64,000 bases of DNA from ZC4RG19 sp963842395 (lineage in GTDB: Bacteria > Actinomycetota > Acidimicrobiia > Acidimicrobiales > VFJN01). The notes under the pieces were generated by a model. The model was given only the letters and a program-made list of their open reading frames with translations. It did not search any database and had not been told where the DNA came from. Below are positions 28,714 to 37,648 of the stretch, piece by piece (within the stretch, counting starts at the first letter, position 1; every line of letters starts with the position of its first letter). The DNA lies in contig CAWJGJ010000002.1 of assembly GCA_963842395.1 (NCBI GenBank), positions 1-64,000 on the forward strand, in the 5' to 3' direction. The position numbers and the translations under genes are program-made.

Positions 28714-31700
28714 TGAGCACCGACCGACCGGACCCCCGGCCCCCGTCGTCGCCGCCGACCCGCTCGCCGGCCCCGACCCCGCCGTCCCGGCCGGAGCCGC
28801 CCCGGCCGGGACCGCGGCCCCCCGCACCCCAGCCCCCGAAGCCCGAGCCGCCGCGCCCCAGGCCCGAGCCGCCCAGGCCCGAGCCGCCGCGCCCCGGGCC
28901 CATGCCGCCGCCGGGGCCGAAGCCGCCGGATCCGCCGCCGATCGGCGATCCACCGCCGGCGCTGGTGGTGCCGGTCGACGTCCAGGCCATGGTTGTCAAC
29001 CACGTGCCCCGGGCCTTCCGCCAGTGGCGGTTCAACTACGAGGCCCTCGGCAGCTACGACAGCCCCGAGCCCGAGGCGGGCGGGGGCCAGGCCACCACCA
29101 CGGCCCGCTCCCCCGGCATCTACCTCCACTGGGACCTGCCCGACGGCCTCCGCCACGGCACCGGCGGCCAGGACGGCGACGTCACCTACCCGGCGGCGCC
29201 CAACCGCTGGCTGGTCGTGCGCTACTCGGGCCTCCCGGCCGCCTCCCGGGGCGTCACCGGCTGGGTGGTGGAGAGCGACTGCCCCAACGCCGACTCCCCG
29301 GCGCTCTACCTGGTCGACGACACCATCCTCCAGAGCTGGACCGCCAGCGGCGACCCCCGCCGGGTGCAGGGCGCCCAGGACGTCCGCCGCGTCGCCCAGG
29401 CCAACAACGGGGCGCTCGTGGCCCAGATCGGCCTGCCCTTCCCGCTGACCGCGTCCGGCGGCTGGAGCGAGCGCGCCGCGGGGACGTCGTCGTTCCTCAC
29501 CGCCGTCGCCCCCGGCAACATCCTGTTCAGCCGGTACGAGACCCACTGCGCCAACGTCTTCACGTTCTACGACGCCATGACCGGGGTGGCCGAGGGCGAC
29601 CTCGTGACCTACCTGGTGGTCGGCTGGTACGCCCACGCCGCCGACGACGTGCTCACGACCACAACCCCGACCGCGCTCGGCTGGGCCGTCCCCGCCGGCT
29701 TCGCCCCCACGGCCAGCGTCTACCAGGGCCTCGCCCTCGACGTGCCGTGGCTACCGTCGGCCGGCACGACGCCGCCCAGCCCGCTCGACGGCCTGACCGG
29801 CAACGTCCACGTCGGGGTGGGCAACACCACCGTCGACGCCTTCACGGCGCTGGTGGCCGGCCGCCTCGACCGCCCCGCCGCCGTCGATCTGCTGCAGGCG
29901 TTCCACTACGGGCTGCTGCCGGAGCTCGAGGCGATCAACGGCCCCGACCTGCTGGCCACCGCCGTCCACCAGGCCGCCTTCGGGTCGCAGCCGGGTGCCC
30001 TGAGTTGGGAGATCGTCGACACCACCGGCGACGGCGCCACCGCCGACCTGAGCCCGACCGTGGCGGCCTGGCTGGCCGACCTCAACGAGGCCCAGGCCAC
30101 GCTCGACACCGCCCAGACGTCGCTCGACGCCCACCGCTGGGCCCTCTACGCGCTGTGGTGGAAGTGGCAGAAGGGCCTCTACCAGTCCGAGATCGTCCCG
30201 CTCGACGGGTTCGACCCCGACGCCTACGAGGCCGCGGTCCGCACCACGCTGCCCGGCCTGCTGTCGGCCGACCATGCCGCGGTGTCCGCCCAGTTGCCCA
30301 AGGTGCCCCAGCCGGTGGTGCAGCCCGGCGACACCCGCCAGCAGTCATTCGAGCGGGGCATCGCCGACCTGGCCGCGGCCCGGGGGCTGGGCGCGGGCAT
30401 GGCGCTGCGGGCCGTGACCGGCAGCCGGTCGTGGCGCAGCGCCGACCCGGTCGTCGTCCTGTCGGGCATCAATCCCGGGCCCCTGCCCGACCCGTCCGCC
30501 ACCCTGCCGTGCCGGCGCACCGGCGACCTGGTGGCCGAGCTGCACGTGGGCACCACGCCCGTCGGCGCCGCGCAGCTGGGAGCCGCCCGCCCCGCGCTGC
30601 CGGCGGCGGCCGCGGTCGCTCTGCCCGCCTTCGTCTCCGCCTTCGTGCTGGAGGCGTTCCTGCTCGACCCGGCCAGCGCGGGCGCCATCGCCCGGGCCAC
30701 CGGCCTCCAGCCGGCCGCGGTCACCGCCGCCGTCACCGGCCACCCGGCCGCCTCCTACCCGGGCGAGGTGCTGCCGGCCAAGGGTCTGGCCACCTGGGCG
30801 CTGCAGCCGTGGCAGCCGCTGGCCATGGAGTGGCAGGTGGGCTGGGTGTCGATTCCCGACCAGACGTCCGGCGTCGACAACTGGGCCTTCGACGGCACCG
30901 ACTACAGCTACACCGGCCCCTTCGGTCCCTTCGCCAGCGACAGCGCCGCCCCGGTGCAGGCGGTGGGCGGCATCTCGCCGCTGACACCCGAGGCCCAGTT
31001 CACGTTCCGGGCCCGGCTCCAGAAGTTCGTCGACGACTTCGTCACCGGCAACCCCAACGCCCCGGCCGACGCCGAGGCGCTGGCGGCGCTGGAGACCGCC
31101 ATCGACCAGGCAGGCTCGTGGAAGTTCATGTCCCAGGCCCTGGTCGGGCTGGGCGACATCGTCGCCGCCCGCGACACCCGGGCCCACACCGGCCCCGACT
31201 CCACCATCGCCGCCGCCGTGGCCGGGCGCGCCGCGGGCGTCCCCTACATCCCCAACGGGCCCGAGCCCCGCTTCGACCCTCTGCGCCAGGGCCAGCTGGC
31301 CGTGCAGTTCCTGCTGGTCTACGACACGTTCGGGCAGGTCCTCCAGATCGTCGGGGGCACGGGGAGCGCCGACCCCCAGAACTTCGTGCCGACGGTGGAC
31401 CCGGCGCTGCGGCCCGACAAGCCCGTCATCACCCGCAACCCTGGCCGTCTGGTCGAGCTGCGGCCCCGGCTGCAGCAGCCCTCGCGGCTCGACGTCGCCT
31501 TCGTCGACGCCCGCGACGACACGGTGGCCGTGGTGGCCGGGGGGCCGGCCAACCCGGTGGCCGCCTGGCTGCTGCCCAACCACCTCGACGACGGCATCCT
31601 CCTCTACGCCCCCGACGGGCGGGCCCTGGGCGAGGTCAGGCTGCTGGCCGACGCCGCCGGCACCCGCACCGCCCAGTGGCAGCCCCCGCCCCACGATCCC

Positions 31701-32612
31701 ATCACCCTGGACGACGTCCGGGCGCTGGCGCCCCACCTGGCCGCCATGATCACCGCCCCGGCGTTCACGGCGGCGACCGCGTTCCAGACGCTCCTGACCA
31801 CCATCGACACGACGTTGTGGTCGGTCGACCCCCTCGGGGACCGGGCCGACCAGAACCTGTCGGTGCTGGTGGGGCGGCCCCTGGCGCTGCTGCGGGTCGG
31901 GGCCCGGCTCAGCGTCGACGGGCAGCCGCTGGCGGCCCAGTCGGACTGGCCGAACGTGTGGCCACCGCCTGCCCCGGACTTCCTCACCCGCAAGTTCGAG
32001 GTCCGCCTCGGCGACCTGGCCGGCCGCCAGGACGGCCTCGTCGGCTTCTTCACCGGCGACGACTACGGCACGTTCAACAGCGTGGCCGCCCCCGACCCGG
32101 AGGTCACCCAGGGCTACGTCCGCCAGATCGGCCCGATCGGCCGGACCGACAACGGCAACTGGCTGACGCTGCGCTACGGCGACGCCGCCCCGACGTACCT
32201 GTCGCTGCTGGTCGACCCCCGGGCGGCCGTGCACTTCGTGACCGGCATCCTGCCCACCAAGGCCCTGACCCTGCCCGACACGTTCGTGCGGGGGGCGCTG
32301 TCGCAGCTCGAGCTGACGTTCCGGATCGGGTCGCTGCTCACCCACTCCGAGCAGTCGCCGGCCACCGGCGATGCCCCACCGGCGTTCCCCGAGTCGATGT
32401 GGTTGCCCCACCCCACCGAGCAGGCCGGGGCCTGGTCGTGGTGGGAGCCCGACCGGGCCACCGGCTCGGGCTGGGCGTCCTACGGCCTGCTCCGGGCCAC
32501 CGCCGACGCCCGCCTGAAGGACTACGCCAGCACCCTGCGCGACGGGTTCCTGCAGTTCGACACCGACCTGGCCCCGCCCCCAGGCGGCGGGGCCGACGAG
32601 GAGGCTTCGTGA
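28713..32612 (+). CDS. Giant operon protein with Pro-rich N-terminus (1299 aa)
   Basis: 1299 residues; ATG overlaps the previous TGA by one base. Residues ~8-80 are about half proline with alternating Pro-Pro-Arg/Lys/Glu steps, an extended basic arm. The body starts with VPVDVQAMVVNHVPRAFRQW and carries SPGIYLHWDLPDGLRHG, RWLVVRYSG, a helical segment near 450-500 (LADLNEAQATLDTAQTSLDA) and a beta-rich C-terminus. No signal peptide, membrane helix or known catalytic motif. It is unrecognised. A proline-rich arm followed by a large folded body would fit a scaffold or shell protein, which is inference. Confidence 0.7.
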   Translation: MSTDRPDPRPPSSPPTRSPAPTPPSRPEPPRPGPRPPAPQPPKPEPPRPRPEPPRPEPPRPGPMPPPGPKPPDPPPIGDPPPALVVPVDVQAMVVNHVPRAFRQWRFNYEALGSYDSPEPEAGGGQATTTARSPGIYLHWDLPDGLRHGTGGQDGDVTYPAAPNRWLVVRYSGLPAASRGVTGWVVESDCPNADSPALYLVDDTILQSWTASGDPRRVQGAQDVRRVAQANNGALVAQIGLPFPLTASGGWSERAAGTSSFLTAVAPGNILFSRYETHCANVFTFYDAMTGVAEGDLVTYLVVGWYAHAADDVLTTTTPTALGWAVPAGFAPTASVYQGLALDVPWLPSAGTTPPSPLDGLTGNVHVGVGNTTVDAFTALVAGRLDRPAAVDLLQAFHYGLLPELEAINGPDLLATAVHQAAFGSQPGALSWEIVDTTGDGATADLSPTVAAWLADLNEAQATLDTAQTSLDAHRWALYALWWKWQKGLYQSEIVPLDGFDPDAYEAAVRTTLPGLLSADHAAVSAQLPKVPQPVVQPGDTRQQSFERGIADLAAARGLGAGMALRAVTGSRSWRSADPVVVLSGINPGPLPDPSATLPCRRTGDLVAELHVGTTPVGAAQLGAARPALPAAAAVALPAFVSAFVLEAFLLDPASAGAIARATGLQPAAVTAAVTGHPAASYPGEVLPAKGLATWALQPWQPLAMEWQVGWVSIPDQTSGVDNWAFDGTDYSYTGPFGPFASDSAAPVQAVGGISPLTPEAQFTFRARLQKFVDDFVTGNPNAPADAEALAALETAIDQAGSWKFMSQALVGLGDIVAARDTRAHTGPDSTIAAAVAGRAAGVPYIPNGPEPRFDPLRQGQLAVQFLLVYDTFGQVLQIVGGTGSADPQNFVPTVDPALRPDKPVITRNPGRLVELRPRLQQPSRLDVAFVDARDDTVAVVAGGPANPVAAWLLPNHLDDGILLYAPDGRALGEVRLLADAAGTRTAQWQPPPHDPITLDDVRALAPHLAAMITAPAFTAATAFQTLLTTIDTTLWSVDPLGDRADQNLSVLVGRPLALLRVGARLSVDGQPLAAQSDWPNVWPPPAPDFLTRKFEVRLGDLAGRQDGLVGFFTGDDYGTFNSVAAPDPEVTQGYVRQIGPIGRTDNGNWLTLRYGDAAPTYLSLLVDPRAAVHFVTGILPTKALTLPDTFVRGALSQLELTFRIGSLLTHSEQSPATGDAPPAFPESMWLPHPTEQAGAWSWWEPDRATGSGWASYGLLRATADARLKDYASTLRDGFLQFDTDLAPPPGGGADEEAS

Positions 32613-34396
32613 GCGACGACGTCCCCACCCCCGATACCGCCGACGACGAGGCCCCGGACGACGCGGCGCCCGACGACGAGGCGGTGGGGGGCGATCCGGC
32701 CCCGGTGGCCCTGCCCGAGAGCCTGTTCGACTTCCGGTTCGCCACCGTCCCGTCGCCGGTCCAGGCCAGCCCCCCGTCCCAGCCCGCCCCCGGGATGGTC
32801 AACTTCTGGGTCAGCCCCCCCACCGGGAAGACCGTGTTCTGCTCGCAGTTCCGGGTGGCGGTGCCGGTCGGGGGCACGCCCATCGACTTCTGCACCGACG
32901 TCCCCACGCTCACCCCTAACACACAGTGGTGGACGGTGAGCGGGGTGATCTTCGACGACGGTGCCGACCTCGGCCTGCCCCCGACCGACCGCGGCTACGC
33001 CATCTTCACCGTGATCTGCCCGTCGAGCGACCACTGGAAGGTCGACTACCGGCTCGCCTTCAGCCTCGGCACCAAGTCGATGAACCCGACGGCGGGCCCG
33101 TTCACGCTGGTGGTGCTGGAGTGGTCCGGCCCCGACAAGGAAAACCTGGTCGAGCGGCGGTCCGGCTTCGTCCTCACCAAGGCCGACCCCCAGCTCTACC
33201 TCGACAACCTGGTCACGATGTCGGCCGCGCCCGGGGCCCGGGCCGTGCCATGCACCGAGTTCCGCAACGGCGGGGCCATCCGCCTGACCTGGGGCAGCAA
33301 CGGCAGCTCGTTCGCCCTCTACCAGGGCGGCTCCGGCACACCGGTGTGGACCGGCTCCGACACGTCGATCACGGTGGCCGGCGGGATCGCCACCGACACC
33401 ACGTTCACCGTCGTGGCGACGCTGCCGGGCCCAGAGGGCGGCAGCCAGGCCTCGTCGTCGATCTCGGCCACCGTGGCCGACCCCACCCTCACCCCGGCCC
33501 GCGACACCGCCGGGACCGTCATCGTGGTGGGCACCACCCGGCTCGCCGCCACCACCGTCACCCCCGGCTCGGCCAAGGTCGACGGGCCGCTCACGGTGAA
33601 GAACCCCGCCCGGCTGGGCGCGGTCAAGGCGCCGACCCTCACCGTCACCGGCAACGCCGACCTTGGCTCCGCCACGCTCACCGGCGCCACCGTGACCGGG
33701 GGCATCGGCGGCGGCACGACCTTCAACGTCGCCTCCGCCGTCCTCGGGGCGCTGAGCGTCGGGACCGGGTACCAGGGCCTGGTCGCCCGGCCCGTCACCC
33801 CCGGCGTCACCTACACCGCGGCATGCGACGGCTTCCTCGCCGGCAGCGTGCTGTGGGCCGGCGCGTCGGGGGCCCAGATCGCCACCCGGATCTCGGGCAC
33901 GTGCAGCGGCGTCGGGACGGTCTACGCCACCGGCGGCAACGCCTACCAGTGGCGTGACTCGAAGGGCGGCGTGATGTGGACCAACCCCCACAGCTTCCTG
34001 CTGCCCGTCCCCAAGGGATCGACCTTCAGCGCCAAGGTCGAGGACCGCTTCGGGGAGTCGGCCAACAAGGCCTTCAACTGGTACCCCCTGGCCGCCAACG
34101 CCACCTTGGAGGTGGTGGAGGGGCCCCCGGCCGGTGTCGAGGCGCCGGTGCCCGGCGGGCCGGTCGTCGTGCCGAGGCCCCGGCGCGACCGCCAGATCGA
34201 GCGGGTCGTCCGGGCGCTCGTCGACCTGTTGGGCGACGCCTTCACCCCCGAGCTGCAGCGCCGGACCGCGGCCGGGATCGCCCAGCTGCTGGCGGTGGCG
34301 CCCCCGCAGGACCGCGGTCGTGACCGCGACCGGGACCGCGACCGAGACCGCCGCTCCCACCCGTCCGACCCGTTCGAGCAGAGAGGCCCCCGATGA
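32609..34396 (+). CDS. Fibre-like repeat protein A (595 aa)
   Basis: 595 residues; GTGA overlap. An acidic N-terminal stretch (~1-35, Asp/Glu/Ala/Pro) precedes a beta domain. From about residue 200 it parallels the next protein: FRNGGAIRLTWGSNGSSF, a run of short strands with recurring L-x-V-x-x-x-A and LTVTGNADLGSATLTGATV pieces like a stacked beta-helix, a GTVYATGGNAY module, then FNWYPLAANATLEVV. A C-terminal helical pair (IERVVRALVDLLGDAFTPEL) follows, ending in an Arg-Asp repeat tail. Such repeats are typical of trimeric fibres, but no phage genes accompany it. Unique to this copy are ~200 extra N-terminal residues that could be an attachment domain. Confidence 0.7.
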   Translation: MSDDVPTPDTADDEAPDDAAPDDEAVGGDPAPVALPESLFDFRFATVPSPVQASPPSQPAPGMVNFWVSPPTGKTVFCSQFRVAVPVGGTPIDFCTDVPTLTPNTQWWTVSGVIFDDGADLGLPPTDRGYAIFTVICPSSDHWKVDYRLAFSLGTKSMNPTAGPFTLVVLEWSGPDKENLVERRSGFVLTKADPQLYLDNLVTMSAAPGARAVPCTEFRNGGAIRLTWGSNGSSFALYQGGSGTPVWTGSDTSITVAGGIATDTTFTVVATLPGPEGGSQASSSISATVADPTLTPARDTAGTVIVVGTTRLAATTVTPGSAKVDGPLTVKNPARLGAVKAPTLTVTGNADLGSATLTGATVTGGIGGGTTFNVASAVLGALSVGTGYQGLVARPVTPGVTYTAACDGFLAGSVLWAGASGAQIATRISGTCSGVGTVYATGGNAYQWRDSKGGVMWTNPHSFLLPVPKGSTFSAKVEDRFGESANKAFNWYPLAANATLEVVEGPPAGVEAPVPGGPVVVPRPRRDRQIERVVRALVDLLGDAFTPELQRRTAAGIAQLLAVAPPQDRGRDRDRDRDRDRRSHPSDPFEQRGPR

Positions 34397-35586
34397 GCGA
34401 CATCGACGTCCCGCCGTTCTACCTGGACAGCCTGATCGCCCACGTCCCGGGCTCGGTGGCCCCGGTGACCGAGTTTCCCAACGGCGCCCAGATCGAGCTG
34501 GTCTGGGACAGCAACGGCACCTCCTACACCGTGTACGCCGGCGGGGAGGCCGACCCCGTCTACTCCGGCACCGCCCCGACCTGCGTCGTGCCCGGCCGCA
34601 GCCGGAACACCACCTTCGTGGTGGTGGCCTCGGTCGCCGGCGGCCCCGACAGCGGCACGCCCAACCCCGGGTTCCAGACCGTCCAGCTGTCGGCCAGCCT
34701 CACCGTCACCATCCGCGACCCCGACCAGACGCCCAAGTCGGTCACGGCCGGGACGCTCGACGTCACAGGCACCACCACCCTCAAGAGCGACGCCACCGTG
34801 GGGCCCACCGTCGTGGGTGGGACCCTGGACGTGACCGGCACGTCGACCCTGGAGGCCGGGGCCACGGCCACCGGCCTCACCGTCACGGGGACCAGCAACC
34901 TCCAGGGCCAGACCAACCTGAAGGGCACGACGGTGAGCGGGCCCCTCACGGTCACCGGCAACGTGGAGGCCGGCGGGGCCAACGTCGTCGGGAGCCTCAC
35001 CGTCAACACGTCGGTCACGATGTTCGCCCCCCGGGCGATCTCCACCGGCCAGTGGTACTCGGCCACCACCGACGGGCTCCTGGTCGGGACCGTGTGGTGG
35101 CCGTCCGGCGGCGCCGGCCTGAGGTGCTGCGCCATCATCAACGGCTACGGGCAGGGTGTCGGCTGGGTGTACGCCACGGGCGGCAACACCGTGGTGCACG
35201 CCGACACCTGGAGCACGACGATGTGGAACAACGCCAACACCTACACGGTGCCGGTGATGCGGGGTACGTCGTTCCAGGCCAACGCCACGCAGATCGGCGA
35301 CAAGGCGGCCGACGCCCCCACCTCGTTCTGGTGGTACCCGATGGGCCGCAACGCCACGCTGACCGAGCTGACCGACGACGAGGCCGTGGCCCTCGGCGCC
35401 CCGGCCGGGCCGCCGCCCCTGCTGCCGGCGACGCCGCCGGCCTACGACCCCGGCAACGGGATCGTCGAGCTGGTCGAGGTGCTGCGCGACGTCCTCGGGG
35501 GCAACCTGTCCGAGCGCGACGAGCGCCGCTTCAGCGACGCCCTGTGGTCGATGGTCCAGACCGGCCCCCGCCCACCCGAGCACTGA
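34393..35586 (+). CDS. Fibre-like repeat protein B (397 aa)
   Basis: 397 residues; ATG overlaps the previous stop by four bases. It is a shorter paralogue of the upstream protein: FPNGAQIELVWDSNGTSY, then repeats of the form GTLDVTGTTTLKSDATV, GTLDVTGTSTLEAGATA and LTVTGTSNLQGQTNL, a GWVYATGGN module, FWWYPMGRNATLTEL and a C-terminal amphipathic pair (GIVELVEVLRDVLGG). The repeat ladder suggests a beta-helical rod with a distal module. It is the last gene of the operon. The next feature, about 85 bases on, is the tRNA-derived direct repeat. Confidence 0.72.
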   Translation: MSDIDVPPFYLDSLIAHVPGSVAPVTEFPNGAQIELVWDSNGTSYTVYAGGEADPVYSGTAPTCVVPGRSRNTTFVVVASVAGGPDSGTPNPGFQTVQLSASLTVTIRDPDQTPKSVTAGTLDVTGTTTLKSDATVGPTVVGGTLDVTGTSTLEAGATATGLTVTGTSNLQGQTNLKGTTVSGPLTVTGNVEAGGANVVGSLTVNTSVTMFAPRAISTGQWYSATTDGLLVGTVWWPSGGAGLRCCAIINGYGQGVGWVYATGGNTVVHADTWSTTMWNNANTYTVPVMRGTSFQANATQIGDKAADAPTSFWWYPMGRNATLTELTDDEAVALGAPAGPPPLLPATPPAYDPGNGIVELVEVLRDVLGGNLSERDERRFSDALWSMVQTGPRPPEH

Positions 35587-35669
35587 GACCTGAAGACGGT
35601 CGCGGCCCGTGCCCAGCTGACGACGAGTGTTCTTCGGACAGGCCTCCTGAGAGGCCCCTGATCTGCGAC

Positions 35670-35721
35670 GTGTGGAGCGGACGACGGGATTCGAACCCGC
35701 GACCCTCACCTTGGCAAGGTG
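35670..35721 (-). repeat. att-like direct repeat: 3' part of tRNA-Gly
   Basis: 52 bases identical to 44734-44785, covering the last 45 bases of tRNA-Gly (3' acceptor strand, T arm and most of the anticodon arm) plus 7 flanking bases. Beyond 35721 the match stops, so this is not a functional tRNA. The flank at 35641-35669 also resembles the terminator after the intact tRNA (GGCCTC-CTGA-GAGGCC). This is the pattern left by an element integrating into a tRNA 3' end. Confidence 0.88.
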
Positions 35722-36116
35722 CTGGGAAATCCGCTCCCAGGTGCTGAGCACGGCAGATGATGCGTGAGAATGCGGCGGCGACAGCGCATGCAGGCGTCTG
35801 CCAGCGAGAGTCGATTGGCAAGCTGATTGGCAAGCCGGCGGTTCGGCTGGCGGTGTTCCCTGTCCGGGCACTCCAGTGCCTCCAACAGACCCAGGGCGAT
35901 TCACCTCGGCGGCCATCAGCCGCTGGGCGAACTCGCGGACTATCTCGCGCAACAGATCGTTCGCGTCGCCGGCTTGCGCAACCACATCAGCGCGTCCATC
36001 GTGTCGTCGACCACCGCGTTCTTCCTCTCGTCGCTCTTTCGCAGGAACGTCAAGAGGCTGACCTGGTGGTCATCCGTCCGGGGGACCTACGCCCGCTACA
36101 CCACTACCTGGGACTC
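35722..36116. other. Decayed region inside island edge
   Basis: 395 bases with no intact gene. Weak integrase-like fragments may be present in several plus-strand frames, consistent with a degraded recombinase gene whose better-preserved piece follows at 36117. Confidence 0.35.
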
Positions 36117-36233
36117 AACTCCGAGGTGAACGGCCGGCTTGATGTGGGACCGCCGAAGTCTGCGGCGGGGGTGCGGGAGTTGGCGATTCCGGAGGCGATC
36201 ATCCCGGAGTTGCGGGTGGCGGTGGTGGACAGG
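36117..36233 (+). pseudogene. Tyrosine integrase remnant
   Basis: The translated stretch NSEVNGRLDVGPPKSAAGVR followed by ELAIPEAIIPEL matches the beta-sheet segment that precedes the catalytic domain in actinobacterial phage-type tyrosine recombinases (typically GPPKTxAGxRxVxLP). The catalytic Arg-His-Arg-Tyr segments are missing, so only a fragment survives. Its position, 400 bases inside the tRNA-derived repeat, is where an island integrase is expected. Confidence 0.6.
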
Positions 36234-36289
36234 TCGACGCCGGCGACGATGCACATGGCTGCGTGGCTGCCTGCTAGCGGACGGCGACG

Positions 36290-37630
36290 TCAGCGGACCC
36301 GGGCGACGTAGCGACCCACGAGGTTCTCCAGTCGCTCCTGACCGCCGGACACCCGGGTGGGCTCGCCGCGGTCGAACGCACGCTCGTGGAGCGAGGCAAG
36401 ATCCGTCGTGCCGCCGAGGACGGCCCGGCCGAGCTCGCCGTCCCAGCCGGCGTAGCGGGTGGAGCGCTCGCCGTCGAGCTCCCCGCCCTCGAGGATGGCC
36501 GCGGCCACGAGGAGCGCCCGCGCCAGCGTGTCCATGCCGCCGATGTGGCCGTGGAACAGGTCGGTCCGGTCGATCGACTGACGGCGCAGCTTGGCGTCGA
36601 AGTTGAAGCCACCGGTGTCGAGTCCGCCGGCCCGGAGGATCTCGATCATGCCGAGCGTCATCTGCTCGACGGATACCGGGAACCGGTCGAGGTCCCAGCC
36701 GAGCCGATCGTCGCCCGAGTTGGCGTCGACCGAACCGAGGATGCCGGCGTCGGCGGCGACCGCGACCTCATGGGCGAAGTCGTGGCCGGCCAGCGTGGCG
36801 TGATTGACCTCGATGTTGACCTTGATCTCCGTGTCGAGGTCGTAGCGCTGCAGGAACGCGTGCACCGTGGCCACGTCGTAGTCGTACTGGTGCTTGGTGG
36901 GCTCGAACGGCTTGGGCTCGATGAGGATCGTGCCGGTGAAGCCGATGCGATGCTTGTGCTCGACGACCATGGCGAGGAACCGGCCGAGCTGGTCGAGCTC
37001 ACGGTGCAGGTCGGTGTTGAGCAACGTCTCGTAGCCCTCGCGGCCGCCCCAAAGCACGTAGTTCTCGCCGCCGAGGCGATGTGTGGCCTCCATGCAGTGG
37101 GCCACCTGCGCGGCGGCGTAGGCGAAGACCTCCGGGTCGGGATTCGTGGCCGCGCCCGCCTGGTAGCGCGGGTTGGTGAACAGGTTGGCCGTGCCCCACA
37201 GCGGCGTGACGCCGGTGCGCTCCTGGTGCTCGGCTGCGAGGTCCACCATCTCGTCGAGCAGCGCCGCCGACTCCTTGAACGAGCCGCCCTCGGGCGCGAT
37301 GTCGCGATCGTGGAAGCAGTAGTACGGCACGCCGAGCTTCGCGAAGAACTCGAAGGCGGCCCCCATCTTCTGGCGCGCCGCCTCGACGGGGTCGACGCTC
37401 CCGGAGGCGAACGTCGGGTGCCAGGGACGATCGAAAGTGCCGGCCCCGAAGATGTCGAAGCCGTCCCAGTTGAAGGAGTGCCAGTACGCCACCGCGAAGC
37501 GGAGGTGGTCCTCCATCCGCCGCCCCGCGACGACGCGGTCCGCGTCGTACCAGTGGAAGGCCAGTGGCTCCTCGCTGTCGGGTCCCGCGTAGCGGATCCG
37601 TTCGCGGACGTCGGTGAAGAACTCGGCCAT
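36290..37630 (-). CDS. xylA: Xylose isomerase
   Basis: 446 residues, the length of class II xylose isomerases. It converts D-xylose to D-xylulose using two divalent metals. The catalytic region CFHDRD (His107, Asp110), metal/substrate segments TGTILIEPKP and NIEVNHATLAGHDF, and SVDANSGD are all present. ATG start behind GGGAGGAC. It is the third gene of the lacI-GH3-xylA unit, 18 bases after the glycosidase, so xylose released by the GH3 enzyme can be isomerised directly. No xylulokinase gene is in the island, so one elsewhere must complete the path. Confidence 0.96.
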   Translation of the reverse strand: MAEFFTDVRERIRYAGPDSEEPLAFHWYDADRVVAGRRMEDHLRFAVAYWHSFNWDGFDIFGAGTFDRPWHPTFASGSVDPVEAARQKMGAAFEFFAKLGVPYYCFHDRDIAPEGGSFKESAALLDEMVDLAAEHQERTGVTPLWGTANLFTNPRYQAGAATNPDPEVFAYAAAQVAHCMEATHRLGGENYVLWGGREGYETLLNTDLHRELDQLGRFLAMVVEHKHRIGFTGTILIEPKPFEPTKHQYDYDVATVHAFLQRYDLDTEIKVNIEVNHATLAGHDFAHEVAVAADAGILGSVDANSGDDRLGWDLDRFPVSVEQMTLGMIEILRAGGLDTGGFNFDAKLRRQSIDRTDLFHGHIGGMDTLARALLVAAAILEGGELDGERSTRYAGWDGELGRAVLGGTTDLASLHERAFDRGEPTRVSGGQERLENLVGRYVARVR

Positions 37631-37648
37631 GGGGCGTCCTCCCGTCGG

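Noticed and set aside
18854..35586. Interpretation of the cassette as a phage tail or extracellular contractile injection system
   Set aside because: No sheath, tube, baseplate, AAA ATPase, tape measure or spike protein is visible; only the repeat proteins are fibre-like.
35670..35721. Second functional tRNA-Gly gene
   Set aside because: The match ends within the anticodon arm; the D arm and 5' acceptor strand are missing, so it is only an att-type repeat.
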